64,000 bases of DNA from Longitalea luteola (GCF_017356035.1 NZ_JAFIQX010000008.1:303137-367136); one strand, 5' to 3'. Positions 50,201-58,217 are shown, counted from the stretch's first letter. Made by a program: numbers and translations. The notes: generated by a model from the letters alone, not told the origin.

Positions 50201-51868
50201 GCCATCGCCATTCAGGTCAATCAACCGCGTATTGGCATCGTTCAGATTAATATTGGGTATCGACTCAAAAGCCGTGAATGGCTGCCATTCCTCATTATCC
50301 TGCAACTCAAAAAAACCTTTCATCCCGCCCTGCCAGTTCACTACCTGTTTCGTGCCATTCGCTTCCAGCTCCATTACCTGTAACGATGCTGCCAAACCGC
50401 TGAAAGAAGGTTTAGCCAGCACAGGCACGGCGGGCGCAAACCGCCCTTCACCCAGGTTATTCTTATAGAACCAAGTATTGGCCTGTTCGGTGAGCATACC
50501 GGTCACGCCTTCGTTGTACAGGTCAATAAAAAGATATTTCGAATCGTCAAAACCGGCTGGCAAACCGCCTGCCTCATCCGGTGTAATGGTATTTACATTG
50601 GAATTCCAGCTATGGGCCTGGTATTCGAATGTGTGCGGCGGGGTTGACTGCTGCGTATAAACGTTGTTGTCGTGTTTGGTATAACCGGTCATAACAGCCT
50701 GCTTTAAAAAGCTGAAGCCATCCTGGCCATTATTATCGTAATGCAGGCTCAGGGCCCTGATCAGGGCTGAACCGCCCGGTAATTGATCGAAATGATGATA
50801 CAACAGTACCCGTTGGCAAAGCCGGCAGGTGCGTACTTCAAACCCCGCACGGTATTGTGAAAAAGCATCAGACCGGAACAGCCACGCGCCTGTTTCATTA
50901 AACGGAATGTTTCCGGGATCGTGCTCCCCATAATCAAAAACAGTTTCAAAAAAGAATTCGCCAGTGGCCGGAAAAACGGCGCCCTGGCTGTTATAAGGAG
51001 CGGCGTTACCATACCATACACGTTTGAGATAGGTATTGGTGAAAGCCGCATTTCCATTGGTGCGGTTGGCGTTGTGCAGTTTAACCGGATCGAGGCCGGC
51101 TGCATCTTCGGGCTTGTACTCATATAAGATGCACTTGCCTTTATCATCGTAGGTGAATTCGGGCAACCATTCAAATATTCGTTGATCGTTCAGCGGATCG
51201 GCTATTCGTGCAGCAGCTGTTTTACCATATAAGGTTGTAACATTGCCCGATGAAATGACCCGCCAGTGCGTATACCCGGTGCTTGTATCGGCCCACTTTT
51301 CTATTCTTGCAAATGCACCCTCAATACGCGGACGATATCGTTTGACCCGGTAGGTTACTCCGCCAAGCGTATGATCATATACATTCGGCACATAGTCACC
51401 ATTACTATCTGTAATAAAATGGCCGGCATTATCTTTTTTATATTCGGGCACGAGGTCATCTGAATCTGACCACAGGAAGGTATCAGATTCAATGTCATCG
51501 AGGTATTGCGGCAGCTCTCTTTCCGTTTTTCGTTTTACAGAGCCCATGCCCAGCTGCCAGCCCATACCAAAGAGTCCGTTGCCGCCACCCGAGTTGTAAT
51601 TGATTTGCAGCGATGGCGCAAGCCCTCTGGCCTCTGAAACCGGTAATGGTATTGAAACGCCGGCTGTACCATTCACGGCATTGACCTGAAATTTTTCATC
51701 AATGCCTTTGATGGCGCCGCCGCCTTTGGGCAATGTTATTTGCGGGGCCTGTGCAAAAGAATCATTTTTGTCTTTGGCCGTATTATCGTTTGATTGCTGT
51801 GCAGAAGGCGTTGACCAGGCATGGTTGGCCCCGCTCTGTTTGTCTTTATACAAAGGGGTATCACTCAT
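44300..51868 (-). CDS. Tc toxin B-C fusion (SpvB/TcdB/RHS cocoon) with novel C-terminal cargo-position domain
   Basis: 2522 residues combining TcB and TcC. SpvB-like start (QITLPKGGGAIKGIDEKF, GMGWQLGMGSVKRKTERE; about 40-300). Propeller-type FG-GAP motifs follow (DLNGDGLADVL, DMSGDGLQDIV, DIDGSGTTDII; about 550-690), then TcdB mid-N/mid-C regions (about 740-1010), RHS/YD repeats (about 1600-2090) and the RHS core (YRYTGKERDEESGLNYHGAR, then TADPAGMVDGPNLYRYCRNN, then NDPNG at 2146-2150). The two Asp of the RHS autoprotease (ADP and NDPNG) are kept, so cleavage after Met2151 is expected. The remaining 371 residues are Gly/Ser/Leu-rich with one Lys, no Cys and a net negative charge, ending FGITGQISF. 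No signal peptide. Confidence 0.93.
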   Translation of the reverse strand: MSDTPLYKDKQSGANHAWSTPSAQQSNDNTAKDKNDSFAQAPQITLPKGGGAIKGIDEKFQVNAVNGTAGVSIPLPVSEARGLAPSLQINYNSGGGNGLFGMGWQLGMGSVKRKTERELPQYLDDIESDTFLWSDSDDLVPEYKKDNAGHFITDSNGDYVPNVYDHTLGGVTYRVKRYRPRIEGAFARIEKWADTSTGYTHWRVISSGNVTTLYGKTAAARIADPLNDQRIFEWLPEFTYDDKGKCILYEYKPEDAAGLDPVKLHNANRTNGNAAFTNTYLKRVWYGNAAPYNSQGAVFPATGEFFFETVFDYGEHDPGNIPFNETGAWLFRSDAFSQYRAGFEVRTCRLCQRVLLYHHFDQLPGGSALIRALSLHYDNNGQDGFSFLKQAVMTGYTKHDNNVYTQQSTPPHTFEYQAHSWNSNVNTITPDEAGGLPAGFDDSKYLFIDLYNEGVTGMLTEQANTWFYKNNLGEGRFAPAVPVLAKPSFSGLAASLQVMELEANGTKQVVNWQGGMKGFFELQDNEEWQPFTAFESIPNINLNDANTRLIDLNGDGLADVLITEDEVLTWYPSKGKKGYEPSKRVTRSNDEEKGPALVFADIEQTVFLADMSGDGLQDIVRIRNGSVCYWPNLGYGRFGAKVNMDHAPLFDVDDQFAPSRIQLADIDGSGTTDIIYLSANQCAIWLNHQGNAFGKAPVVIDGFPDNNQFNKVNVLDLLGTGLSCIVWSSPLPANSALPLKYIDLMSSKKPHILIGYKNNMGKEIELEYQPSTKYYLADKQAGRPWVTKLHFPVHCISKVIVYDRIMKTRFASEYVYHHGYYDHYEKEFRGFGRVDQQDSEDITHFILQGGSNTTIEQDLHQPPVLTKTWFHTGAFVDGETILNQYAHEYYQNTAVPEKLLPEPELPSSFTVAECIEALRACKGKLLRKEIYALDGSVDADKPYTAEQHNCGIRLLQPAGNNKYAVFLTHARESITYHYERNPADPRVMHALVFETDYFGNVLQSATVVYPRKTDPLPAAEQVQLHITYTKNRFTNAVPEILEQRTPALHDTSTFEVTGVTTPASYFELEDLYSDCLNAGVIDYEVTPDGSLQKRLIELVRTQYRGNDGVTALPFGVLESKGLVHQASKAAFNNTLLSNIFSAKITLPALTTLLTDPVRGGYVFADNYFWITSGTTNYDTAHFYLPTRFTDQFGNNTLLQYDAHFLFPQQLTDALNNVTRVEQFNYRVLRPAVVKDANDNLSAVRFDESGRVVSSFVIGKPGIDAGDEFDTTKTELLGANDFPGVIMQYNVSSWYDQTQLSGFDINNYKPQPNYVRTRTRETHYHAHLLHQTKWHESYEYSSGSGNVVLTKAQAEPGAALQVNADGTVTPIPDTFPNLRWIGNGRTIVNNKGNAVKQYEPYFSTAPSYDDEKEMVQLGVTPVMHYDPINRVVRTDLPNKTFTRVEFTAWQQTNFDPNDTVRNSEWYISLGSPNPLDPEPANPAVRAAWLAAKHHNTPAIQHLDSLGRVFLKITTDGTVNIENKNVLDIEGNIIRVTDGLNRPVIQHRYGMLGNSLQQTSIDAGSRWTINDAAGKQLLSYNDRGCAFTTSYDALQRPVALYVEESDTSTLFSKSEYGEDLPAATAKANNLRQKVHIQYDQSGVTNNLQFDFKGNLLRSSQQMARDYVNTINWTVVSSVDLEPEVFESSNEFDALNRVIRSVNPHVAASPQTTFIPSYNEAGLLEKVDVTIRGAATATPFITNVHYNAKGQREEIFYGNGTKTTYTYEKETFRLVRLLTTRNSGATVLQDLHYTFDAVGNITELRDAAQADVSFDGELVKALNKYEYDAVYRLKKASGRKHAGQTDTSHSGAGTTPNYRDHPFIRSGTINPNDAQAFRNYIEQFGYDQADNMLWQQHTAKDSSWTRTFEYDNGNNLNNHLTATTLGGDTFNYTYDAHGNMAGLETLSGETWNFLDQFKAAGLGGGGSAHYVYNAGGQRVRKVIERLDGSRKERLYLGAVEIYREYNGANAIVLERETVHVLDDQKRIAMIDTPVVKPNGSNETQLIRYQYDYHLGSASIELDDLAQLISYEEYFPFGATSYTSVDATREVAAKRYRYTGKERDEESGLNYHGARYYALWLCRWTTADPAGMVDGPNLYRYCRNNPIKLNDPNGMDPPKDPPVEVTPLITDVGPTGVSGSFQFHNLFSSDRSVSGRGILGVQGRSSFLLDVPPLNIHTSGLLDVNATAAVDTSLGRAGVFATGGLVLGTPGDGFSLVASGEGRLRFPVPSEIPLSNFQGTLLSGLPQAQGDFRMHGDVRAGGFTLGEFTGRGTLDAGRFTSRLDATTFFNLGRLRLDAAGSIGANGQLRLDSANAELEAGVPGLGVEARASGTGNPDGSLSVTASADVRLLTYHPLHIQGSGTVSSSGASFAGTFSGPGPLYTSYITGGFNLSTSQGNTAHAGVFGLTYTPSVSLTPPAIPGMPAVRPTGPGGEITPWNPGGLTIGASLFQYNHGAFNYISGGFMPDLGSNMFTNPRFGITGQISF

Positions 51869-52275
51869 AAGTGTGCGTTTATGATTTAAAAACGAACCAT
51901 ATCACAACCCGTGGATATGTCGGTGGTGCTGCTAGTTGGAAATCCGGGAAATAGGGTATAGAGAATGCCAGTAGTATCAGGAGTCATGTTAAAAGTAGAA
52001 CGTTTTTACATTCCGGACAATGCCACAAAGAGGGTATTTATGGAAAGGCAGATCGATTTAGCATCATGTTGCGGCAACAAAGTCGTTAGCTGTATAACCT
52101 GAAAAGAGAAGGATGCCGGTTGCCGGCATTGGATGTTCGCTGTAGCGTATTTAAAGACCGGGAGTAACCTTTTAGAGAGAAGCTGTTGGATATAGAAAAC
52201 AATAAAGAGCATAAATTAGTAACGGGTCTCTCCCAAAAAATAAGACGGAACCCCTCGGCCGCACGGCAAAGATGC
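51869..52275. other. Intergenic region upstream of the Tc operon
   Basis: 407 bp with no convincing gene; a 68-codon minus-strand frame at 52006-52212 has no coding look. It should hold the Tc operon promoter and the end of the protease-inhibitor unit, but I found no clear -7 box or terminator. Confidence 0.5.
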
Positions 52276-52731
52276 TTATTTAATATTTATAAACATGACG
52301 CAGCTTTGTTGTGAAACTGATTGTTTTTCCCAAGGTCTTTTGTAAACAAAATGAAGAGAATGAGCTGATTTATCTAACATAACAAAAGTGAAAATTGTTA
52401 TCTGTTCACTATCATCTTTATCATTGGGATTTGACTCAGTTTTCTTTGACAACAATTTTACCACCCGATTACCCGAATCAATATTAGCATTATTTAACTG
52501 CCAGGAATATCCTCTTCCCAGCAATGTTCTTAATTTTATATCTAGAGTATCGCCTATCTTTAAAAAGACACTATCCTTACAATTTTCGACTATAATACGC
52601 TGAAACTTTTCCTGGACATTACCTTTAGTAATAGGACTATTACACTGCACATTTAGACATACCAAGCTAAATGCAATTATGCTGTTTATTAAGTAATCCA
52701 TAAGAAGTAAAAGAGCATAAAGATATAGCAT
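52276..52731 (-). CDS. Chagasin-like (I42) cysteine-protease inhibitor, probably exported
   Basis: 151 residues from the ATG at 52731; TTG at 52767 and ATG at 52701 are alternatives. The hydrophobic N-terminus ends in CLNVQC, so it is a signal peptide or lipoprotein signal. The rest shows the inhibitor I42 pattern: GDTLDIKLRTLLGRGYSW corresponds to the GD..L.I.L..NPTTGYxW block, and the C-terminal HFVYKRPWE is the family's RPWE loop. The first loop keeps G-Y-x-W but has lost the usual NPTT, and the GG of the middle loop is not evident, so it is a divergent member. It starts 42 bp after the end of a papain-like protease gene, its likely target. Confidence 0.75.
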   Translation of the reverse strand: MLYLYALLLLMDYLINSIIAFSLVCLNVQCNSPITKGNVQEKFQRIIVENCKDSVFLKIGDTLDIKLRTLLGRGYSWQLNNANIDSGNRVVKLLSKKTESNPNDKDDSEQITIFTFVMLDKSAHSLHFVYKRPWEKQSVSQQSCVMFINIK

Positions 52732-52773
52732 TACCCGTATAATAATATGAAGATCATAATAAGACAATTTTAT

Positions 52774-53841
52774 TTAGAGAACTTTTTTCGACTCAATCCA
52801 CGCGGCCCTTCTGCCAATATTATTAGTTTCATAGTGAATCCACATATATCCTTTTTCTGGACCAAAGCCACACGATTCTCCCCAGTCAACTCCCCAAGAG
52901 TTTTTTAACAACCAAGCATTTTTGTCGTCGTCCCAACCGATAATTGCAATTGCATGATTTGTTCCCGAGTATCTCTCTTTCTCTTTAAATATTCCCCCTG
53001 TATAATATTGAAAACTTTCACTAACATACACAGATGCAGATATTACACCATATTTACACAAAGCCTCTTTAATCTGTTTTACGGTGGGTATAGCTCCTGG
53101 ATCCTTGCCAGGATCAACAAAGTCCCAGTCAATTGCAAAATAATTGGTAGCAGGCAAATCACGGTTACAAGGAGCATCAATAGCTTGATAAGGGGTGTTT
53201 GCTTCATCATCCACATTCCTGCTTCTAGAAACCATCCAATTAAATACTTCAAATGCTAAACCGCCGCGGCTAGCACTTCCTGCCCCCGAGCAATTGATGA
53301 CGTCTTGCTCTGAAGTATTTATGTCAAGTGAATTGATAACATCATAATTGCTCTCATAAGCCGCCATTGAACCAAACGCCCAACAACTACCCGCAGGATT
53401 TTGATCCTTTATTGGAGTAACTAAATCATACTTTCGTAGATCTAATTTTCTAGCATTAGGCGAAAGCGTTATTCCACCAACTTTAATATAAGCTTTTGAC
53501 TTTTCAGGGCGCGACAACTCTTTGCGTTTAAGTTCCGATTTGTATCTTTCATTTTCTTCTTTACTCAATTCACGCTCGCCAGTAATAGTGGCTATATCGC
53601 GATTTGAAACAGAAGTATAGCCTACGGTAAATGTCAAGCTATTTTCGGCAATAACATCCCGCAATGCTTTTAATTTGATCTGGACAGATGCAGGAGCAAT
53701 TGATTCTCGCTTTTCATAAAACTTATTATTTTCCTTTGCTATGTCCATTTGAGCGAATTGGGAAAATGCTTCAAATTGGCAAGATAACAAAGCGATAATG
53801 GCTGATATAAAAACAAGCCTTTTACAAATCAATGCTTTCAT
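52774..53841 (-). CDS. Secreted papain-like (C1A) cysteine protease
   Basis: 355 residues. The signal sequence MKALICKRLVFISAIIALLSC could be cleaved at Cys21 (lipoprotein) or after FSQ. A charged propeptide-like stretch (about 40-130) leads to the mature enzyme starting near LDLRKYDLVTPIKDQ. Catalytic residues are in place: oxyanion Gln147 (PIKDQ), Cys153 (AGSCWAF), His296 (GTNHAIAIIGWDDD) and Asn314 (WLLKNSWG). It likely digests proteins at the surface or outside the cell. It sits 42 bp before a chagasin-like inhibitor gene and about 2 kb upstream of the Tc toxin operon on the same strand, so a role in processing Tc proteins is conceivable but unproven. AT-rich compared with the Tc genes. 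Confidence 0.92.
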   Translation of the reverse strand: MKALICKRLVFISAIIALLSCQFEAFSQFAQMDIAKENNKFYEKRESIAPASVQIKLKALRDVIAENSLTFTVGYTSVSNRDIATITGERELSKEENERYKSELKRKELSRPEKSKAYIKVGGITLSPNARKLDLRKYDLVTPIKDQNPAGSCWAFGSMAAYESNYDVINSLDINTSEQDVINCSGAGSASRGGLAFEVFNWMVSRSRNVDDEANTPYQAIDAPCNRDLPATNYFAIDWDFVDPGKDPGAIPTVKQIKEALCKYGVISASVYVSESFQYYTGGIFKEKERYSGTNHAIAIIGWDDDKNAWLLKNSWGVDWGESCGFGPEKGYMWIHYETNNIGRRAAWIESKKVL

Positions 53842-54018
53842 TTTGAAAGAATTTAAAAATGATTAATCGTGCTGATCCCCAAAGCAAATTATATAATAGT
53901 CGTATTTAATACAACCGTGAAAACACCCAAATTCACCTGAACGCAGGCGAATCTAAATAACCATAAGCATCCTTAAAATTCTTCAGCTAAAACCTTGTGT
54001 ATATTACGTTCTGAAATC

Positions 54019-55266
54019 TCATTTAACAATAATTGAACGGGTGCTTATGCCTGCAGGATGAACGATTACGCTGTCTGTACCTGACAGACTTATATTTTCG
54101 AATGTTGTATACGCCTTAAAATAATATTTGCCTGGAGTTATATCATACCAATGTGCCTTGCCATCAATATCTGTTGGTAATGTTTTGATACTGCCAATAC
54201 AGCTATCAAGCAAATAAAGAGCCCGGCTGTTATATACACAAACATTTGTATGATGAACCGGATTGTTAAATATGTCCACCACCTTCAGTTCAAATCCATT
54301 CATGGGTCCGGTATTAATGCGGAAAAGTTTGAGATTACCTTTAGCAATGCCCGTAGCACTTACTTCAATGCTGTCAGTTCCGCTGAATTGTATTTCACCA
54401 AATCTGGCGTATGCCTTGAAATAATATTTACCGGCAGGGATATTATGTAACTTGAAACGACCCAGAGAATCAGGCATGAGTGTTTCCATTTTTCCTATGC
54501 AGCTATCAAGCTGGAACAATGGCCGGCTATTAAATACACAGGCACTAGCCTGGTTAATGATTCTGTTATTTTCATCAGTTATATTTATTTCAAACCCATT
54601 AACAGGCTCCGGTGACAGGATAAGTTCTATTGATTTTACACCGGTAACTGCTACTTCTGTATTTACCATGCCGCTGAAGACAAGGTTGCCGATTTGCTTT
54701 CTCGCTCTTAAAAAATAAGGCCCGGCTGCCAAATTATAATAAACACCACGCCCATTAATATCGGTATTGATCTTTAAAATACTTCCATTACATGTGTCTG
54801 CCAGTGCAAGCGTTTGGTTATTGAACAGGCAAATACCTACGGGACCCAGTTTCTGACGGTTGTTATCTACTACCTGTACATATATTCCATTCTGTATCGA
54901 TAGGTTGTTGGTAGCAAGTAACGTAATCGTATCGTTGGTTGGGGTACGCGTTACAAAAGCTGCATATGGCATGCCATTTATGCTGTCCTGAAAGAAGATG
55001 TCATATTCTTTTTCTTCATCTACACGGATAAAGCTAAAGTAACCGGCACTATCTGTAACAGTTTTGTAAAGAAAGTTCAAAGTATCGGAAGGCGCATAGG
55101 CCAGCTTCACAATTTTTCCGGCTAACGGTTTGGGTAAAGTTTCACCATTGAATATGTTCAGGTAACTAAGGCGTCCACGAAGTGTACCATTTCCACTAAA
55201 ATCGTTCTTTGACTTATGACAGGAAAAAATAAATGATATGCAGACAAAAAAAAGAAAGTACCTCAT
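54019..55266 (-). CDS. Lipoprotein with three Cys-paired beta-sandwich repeats
   Basis: 415 residues with a lipoprotein signal (FVCISFIFSC, Cys16). After an N-terminal carboxypeptidase-regulatory-like domain (about 28-120) come three homologous repeats of about 97-100 residues. Each has a Cys pair with exactly 12 residues between (Cys146/159, 243/256, 343/356) in the frame C-x-(F/Y)-N-(N/S)-(Q/R)-x-L-x-x-x-D-(T/S)-C, and each ends in GxYYFKAY...SGTDSIEV-like text. Function not recognised; this architecture suits a surface adhesin or binding protein. It starts 3 bp after the large exported protein gene ends, so they are one operon. Confidence 0.8.
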   Translation of the reverse strand: MRYFLFFVCISFIFSCHKSKNDFSGNGTLRGRLSYLNIFNGETLPKPLAGKIVKLAYAPSDTLNFLYKTVTDSAGYFSFIRVDEEKEYDIFFQDSINGMPYAAFVTRTPTNDTITLLATNNLSIQNGIYVQVVDNNRQKLGPVGICLFNNQTLALADTCNGSILKINTDINGRGVYYNLAAGPYFLRARKQIGNLVFSGMVNTEVAVTGVKSIELILSPEPVNGFEINITDENNRIINQASACVFNSRPLFQLDSCIGKMETLMPDSLGRFKLHNIPAGKYYFKAYARFGEIQFSGTDSIEVSATGIAKGNLKLFRINTGPMNGFELKVVDIFNNPVHHTNVCVYNSRALYLLDSCIGSIKTLPTDIDGKAHWYDITPGKYYFKAYTTFENISLSGTDSVIVHPAGISTRSIIVK

Positions 55267-55269
55267 AAA

Positions 55270-57741
55270 TTATTTGTTGAAAATATTTAAGGCTTTTACC
55301 AAACTTGCGGGGTCTATTCCTAACGAAACGAAAGGCACTGCTATTCTATAAATAGATGACTTATTGGTGATCGCATTGTTAAACACTTCAAATTTATCGT
55401 ACCGGTAAAAATGCAGGCCGGTATTTAATTTAATGCCAGGCCCGAAATCGTACCCAAGCCCAAATAATATATTTTCCAATGGATCCGGGAAAGAAACGCC
55501 CAGCATAAAATTGATGCGGTTTGCTACGCCATACTTTCTATTAGCAACAAATTCTTTATCCTGCACAAACAACCCTCCATTGAAGGGATAAAAATGCAGG
55601 GCTACATACAAGCCGTATCGCTGTTCCTTTGAATCTACGGTAATCTGTCCGTTTTCTTCGGTCACGTTGTTTCTTATTACGGGCGTTATGGTGTATACAA
55701 GTCCCGAGCTAAACTGAATTCTTCTTCTTTTGCTGGTAGAATAGCTGATTCGTCCAAATACCAGGCTGTCTTTGTCTTTTATGTTTACCAGATCGTACTC
55801 ATATTTTTTTGTTGAATCTTCTACATCGGCATAGTGAATTTCTGAGTGGTAGACCGGCTCATTATCCGATTCTGCCTTTAACAAGCCTGGCGGCACCGTT
55901 GATCCTTTCACGACTTTTTTGACGATCTCGATATAGCTGTTATCTTTATTTATTACATTAAATACGACAGGGGCAATATTTTTTTCCAGAAACTGTTTGA
56001 AATATTTTTCCGTCACTTCCTCGATCATTTTCTGCACCTGTTTTTTAGAAAATTTTTTAGGTATGAAGAGACTTTCAATAGCCTTACTGTAATCGGCCTT
56101 AACGCTCATAAACAAGCCTGAATCAAACTCAATACTTTGTAATTCTGGCAGCTTCATAAAAGAGTAGGCGGAATTTAATGGGTTCAATTGACTCATTATA
56201 ACATTTTTTGCGGCTCCGCTGGCCACCGTCCAAAAGTCATCACTGCTCTTAATATCTTCAAACCTGATTTTCCCCTCGTGTAGAAATTCTGCCCGATTAT
56301 CACTGATATCTGCAACTACGCTGGGCCGTATAGCCGTAAGTGTACTTGGTCCCTTCAGGTTAAACGGCCCGTTCAAAGCAGTAATTTGCTTTATTGCAAA
56401 GCCTAAAGCGGGTTGAAGTGCAAGTGCAATTTGGGCGATCTGGTCTATATGCTCATCAATGGCGATTTGAACATCAGACTGGTCTTTGATCAAGTCTGCC
56501 TTTTTTTTGATCAGTACCGAACGATGTCCTTTTGGAAGATTATGTACGGGAAAAACAAGTTTGTCATCTATGGAAAAAGCCTGTAACCGCCGGATATCTT
56601 TATCTTCCTCATTGGGTGAAGAATATAGAATATAATAAGCATTCGGTACCGCTAGCGGCACCTTCACATTATTGACAACCCGGCTTACCTGTAATATTCT
56701 TTTCCGTGCCGCCTCATTGTCATTAAGCGCCTTTTTTTGTTTGGAAAGGTCGGTAAAAAGTTCTTTACCTTTTCCATATTGGGCAAGCTCCTCTTTAAAT
56801 GTAGTTATATTCATAACGGAATCGGTGGCAATTCTTTTTTCGAGAGTAGCTTCTACATACCGGTTATAATATCTGAGTTTAGCTGAATCGGTCTTCGACG
56901 GCTCATTTATAGATTCTTCGATAGTGAAAGGCAGCGGGTTAAAACGAATATAGCCGCCGGTTTTCCAAATCCAGCTTCTGGTCCACGGTGCTTTCAGCAA
57001 CTTGCTTAAAAGATTGCCTTGTAAGAATTGGCTGATGCTTTCATGTAACCGATAAGCTTTGTTAAGGGTGGCAATAGTGAACGAGTCTTTGGGTGTTGCG
57101 GGCATTTCATGAACTATTTTCTGAAGCTCATTTGCCTGCCGGATAATTTCCTGATAATTTTCTACGTTTAATTTTCTGTAGGCTGCATTTTCAGGCGTAA
57201 CATATATGCGATTGTAATAGTTGATCAGAAAATCATTGGCAAGGTCAATAATTTTTAATGTGATACTATAATACTTTCCTTCTTCCTTATCTACAGTTTT
57301 GTAAAACTTCCATTTATTTTCATCCAGATAGAAAGCAAGCAAGCTATCTAAAATGTACAGATCGCTGGAAGCAGTAAGTGTTTGTTTAAAGGGTGTAGCC
57401 GACAGGCTGGCTATTAGTGAATTTATGTCTTCTTTTAGCCGTGTAAAAGCACTATCGCCCCATATCGTTTTATAAAAGTCAGTCTCACGAATAGCAGTAT
57501 CATTAAGTATATTATTTGCAAGCACTAAATCTTCTTTGATAGCTTCTACGAAAGCTTTTTTTATATTGCCATGCATTGTATCCAAGGCGTCCAATTTAAA
57601 TGACGGTTTTTTGCCAGCACCCAAATAATCCATACTATTCACCAATTTACCGTTTTCGTCAAATTGAACCTGTTGACTATGCGAGAAATAGAAAAGAAAC
57701 AAAAAGCAAAAAAGCAGCAGGGTCTTTAGGTTTATAGGCAT
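55270..57741 (-). CDS. Large exported protein of unknown function, barrel-like C-terminus
   Basis: 823 residues from the ATG at 57741 (a TTG lies 18 bp upstream). Signal peptide MPINLKTLLLFCFLFLFYFSHSQ. The central part is helical and charged. The last about 170 residues alternate beta strands and aromatic residues like an outer-membrane barrel (RRIQFSSGLVYTITPVIR, YGLYVALHFYPFNGGLF, NRINFMLGVSFPDPLENILF, GLGYDFGPGIKLNTGLHFY). I do not recognise the family. It is the first gene of a two-gene unit with the repeat lipoprotein, so the two may form an envelope complex. Confidence 0.78.
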   Translation of the reverse strand: MPINLKTLLLFCFLFLFYFSHSQQVQFDENGKLVNSMDYLGAGKKPSFKLDALDTMHGNIKKAFVEAIKEDLVLANNILNDTAIRETDFYKTIWGDSAFTRLKEDINSLIASLSATPFKQTLTASSDLYILDSLLAFYLDENKWKFYKTVDKEEGKYYSITLKIIDLANDFLINYYNRIYVTPENAAYRKLNVENYQEIIRQANELQKIVHEMPATPKDSFTIATLNKAYRLHESISQFLQGNLLSKLLKAPWTRSWIWKTGGYIRFNPLPFTIEESINEPSKTDSAKLRYYNRYVEATLEKRIATDSVMNITTFKEELAQYGKGKELFTDLSKQKKALNDNEAARKRILQVSRVVNNVKVPLAVPNAYYILYSSPNEEDKDIRRLQAFSIDDKLVFPVHNLPKGHRSVLIKKKADLIKDQSDVQIAIDEHIDQIAQIALALQPALGFAIKQITALNGPFNLKGPSTLTAIRPSVVADISDNRAEFLHEGKIRFEDIKSSDDFWTVASGAAKNVIMSQLNPLNSAYSFMKLPELQSIEFDSGLFMSVKADYSKAIESLFIPKKFSKKQVQKMIEEVTEKYFKQFLEKNIAPVVFNVINKDNSYIEIVKKVVKGSTVPPGLLKAESDNEPVYHSEIHYADVEDSTKKYEYDLVNIKDKDSLVFGRISYSTSKRRRIQFSSGLVYTITPVIRNNVTEENGQITVDSKEQRYGLYVALHFYPFNGGLFVQDKEFVANRKYGVANRINFMLGVSFPDPLENILFGLGYDFGPGIKLNTGLHFYRYDKFEVFNNAITNKSSIYRIAVPFVSLGIDPASLVKALNIFNK

Positions 57742-58217
57742 ATAAATGGGTATTAACAATAAAAAATGATGATATCGCCTTATGCCTTTACCGGCAGGAG
57801 CACTGTTTTACAGGGTCGTCTGACAAGGGCAATTAATACAATACTTACATCTGCGACAAAAGCAGGCCAGGCACCACATTATAATGTTCAATAATTAGTG
57901 CAGATATTTAATAGCTTTTTATCTCGGTTGAAAACGATTATGTGTACTTTTCTTCCGCTATCCGATTTCTTACTGATAATTTAACGCCTATACAATTTAA
58001 TGAAAAGCAAATACCTAGATTACCGTTAAAACCCCTTTTTTAAATTGGTTTAAATTGTTTATGTCACCTCAGCTTTCTTTATAATGCAGTAGTTGTTTTT
58101 ATCACAAACGACTTATTAATACAGATAAAAAAACCGTTAAGACACTGGGCCTTTTCATTCCTTCTTTTTCTTACATTCGGAATACACAAATGATTATAAA
58201 CTATAAACTAAACCCTT
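57742..58217. other. AT-rich intergenic region with divergent starts
   Basis: 476 bp without a gene between the large exported protein gene (minus) and the six-Cys protein gene (plus). A TACATTCG, one base off the TAnnTTTG -7 box, lies at 58171-58178 about 40 bp before the ATG at 58218; there is no good -33 partner. Nothing else stands out. Confidence 0.4.

Noticed and set aside
44300..51868. RHS protein as a contact-dependent or type VI polymorphic toxin with an immunity gene
   Set aside because: The SpvB start, FG-GAP propeller and TcdB middle regions, and the adjacent TcA, identify a Tc BC subunit. No PAAR, VgrG or immunity-like gene follows.
52006..52212. 68-codon minus-strand frame between Tc operon and inhibitor
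   Set aside because: No domain, no signal, non-ATG-dependent frame with no coding look; treated as intergenic.
52276..52731. Small gene upstream of the toxin as an immunity protein
   Set aside because: Its GD..L.I.L, G-Y-x-W and RPWE features fit a chagasin-like inhibitor and it directly follows a C1A protease gene.
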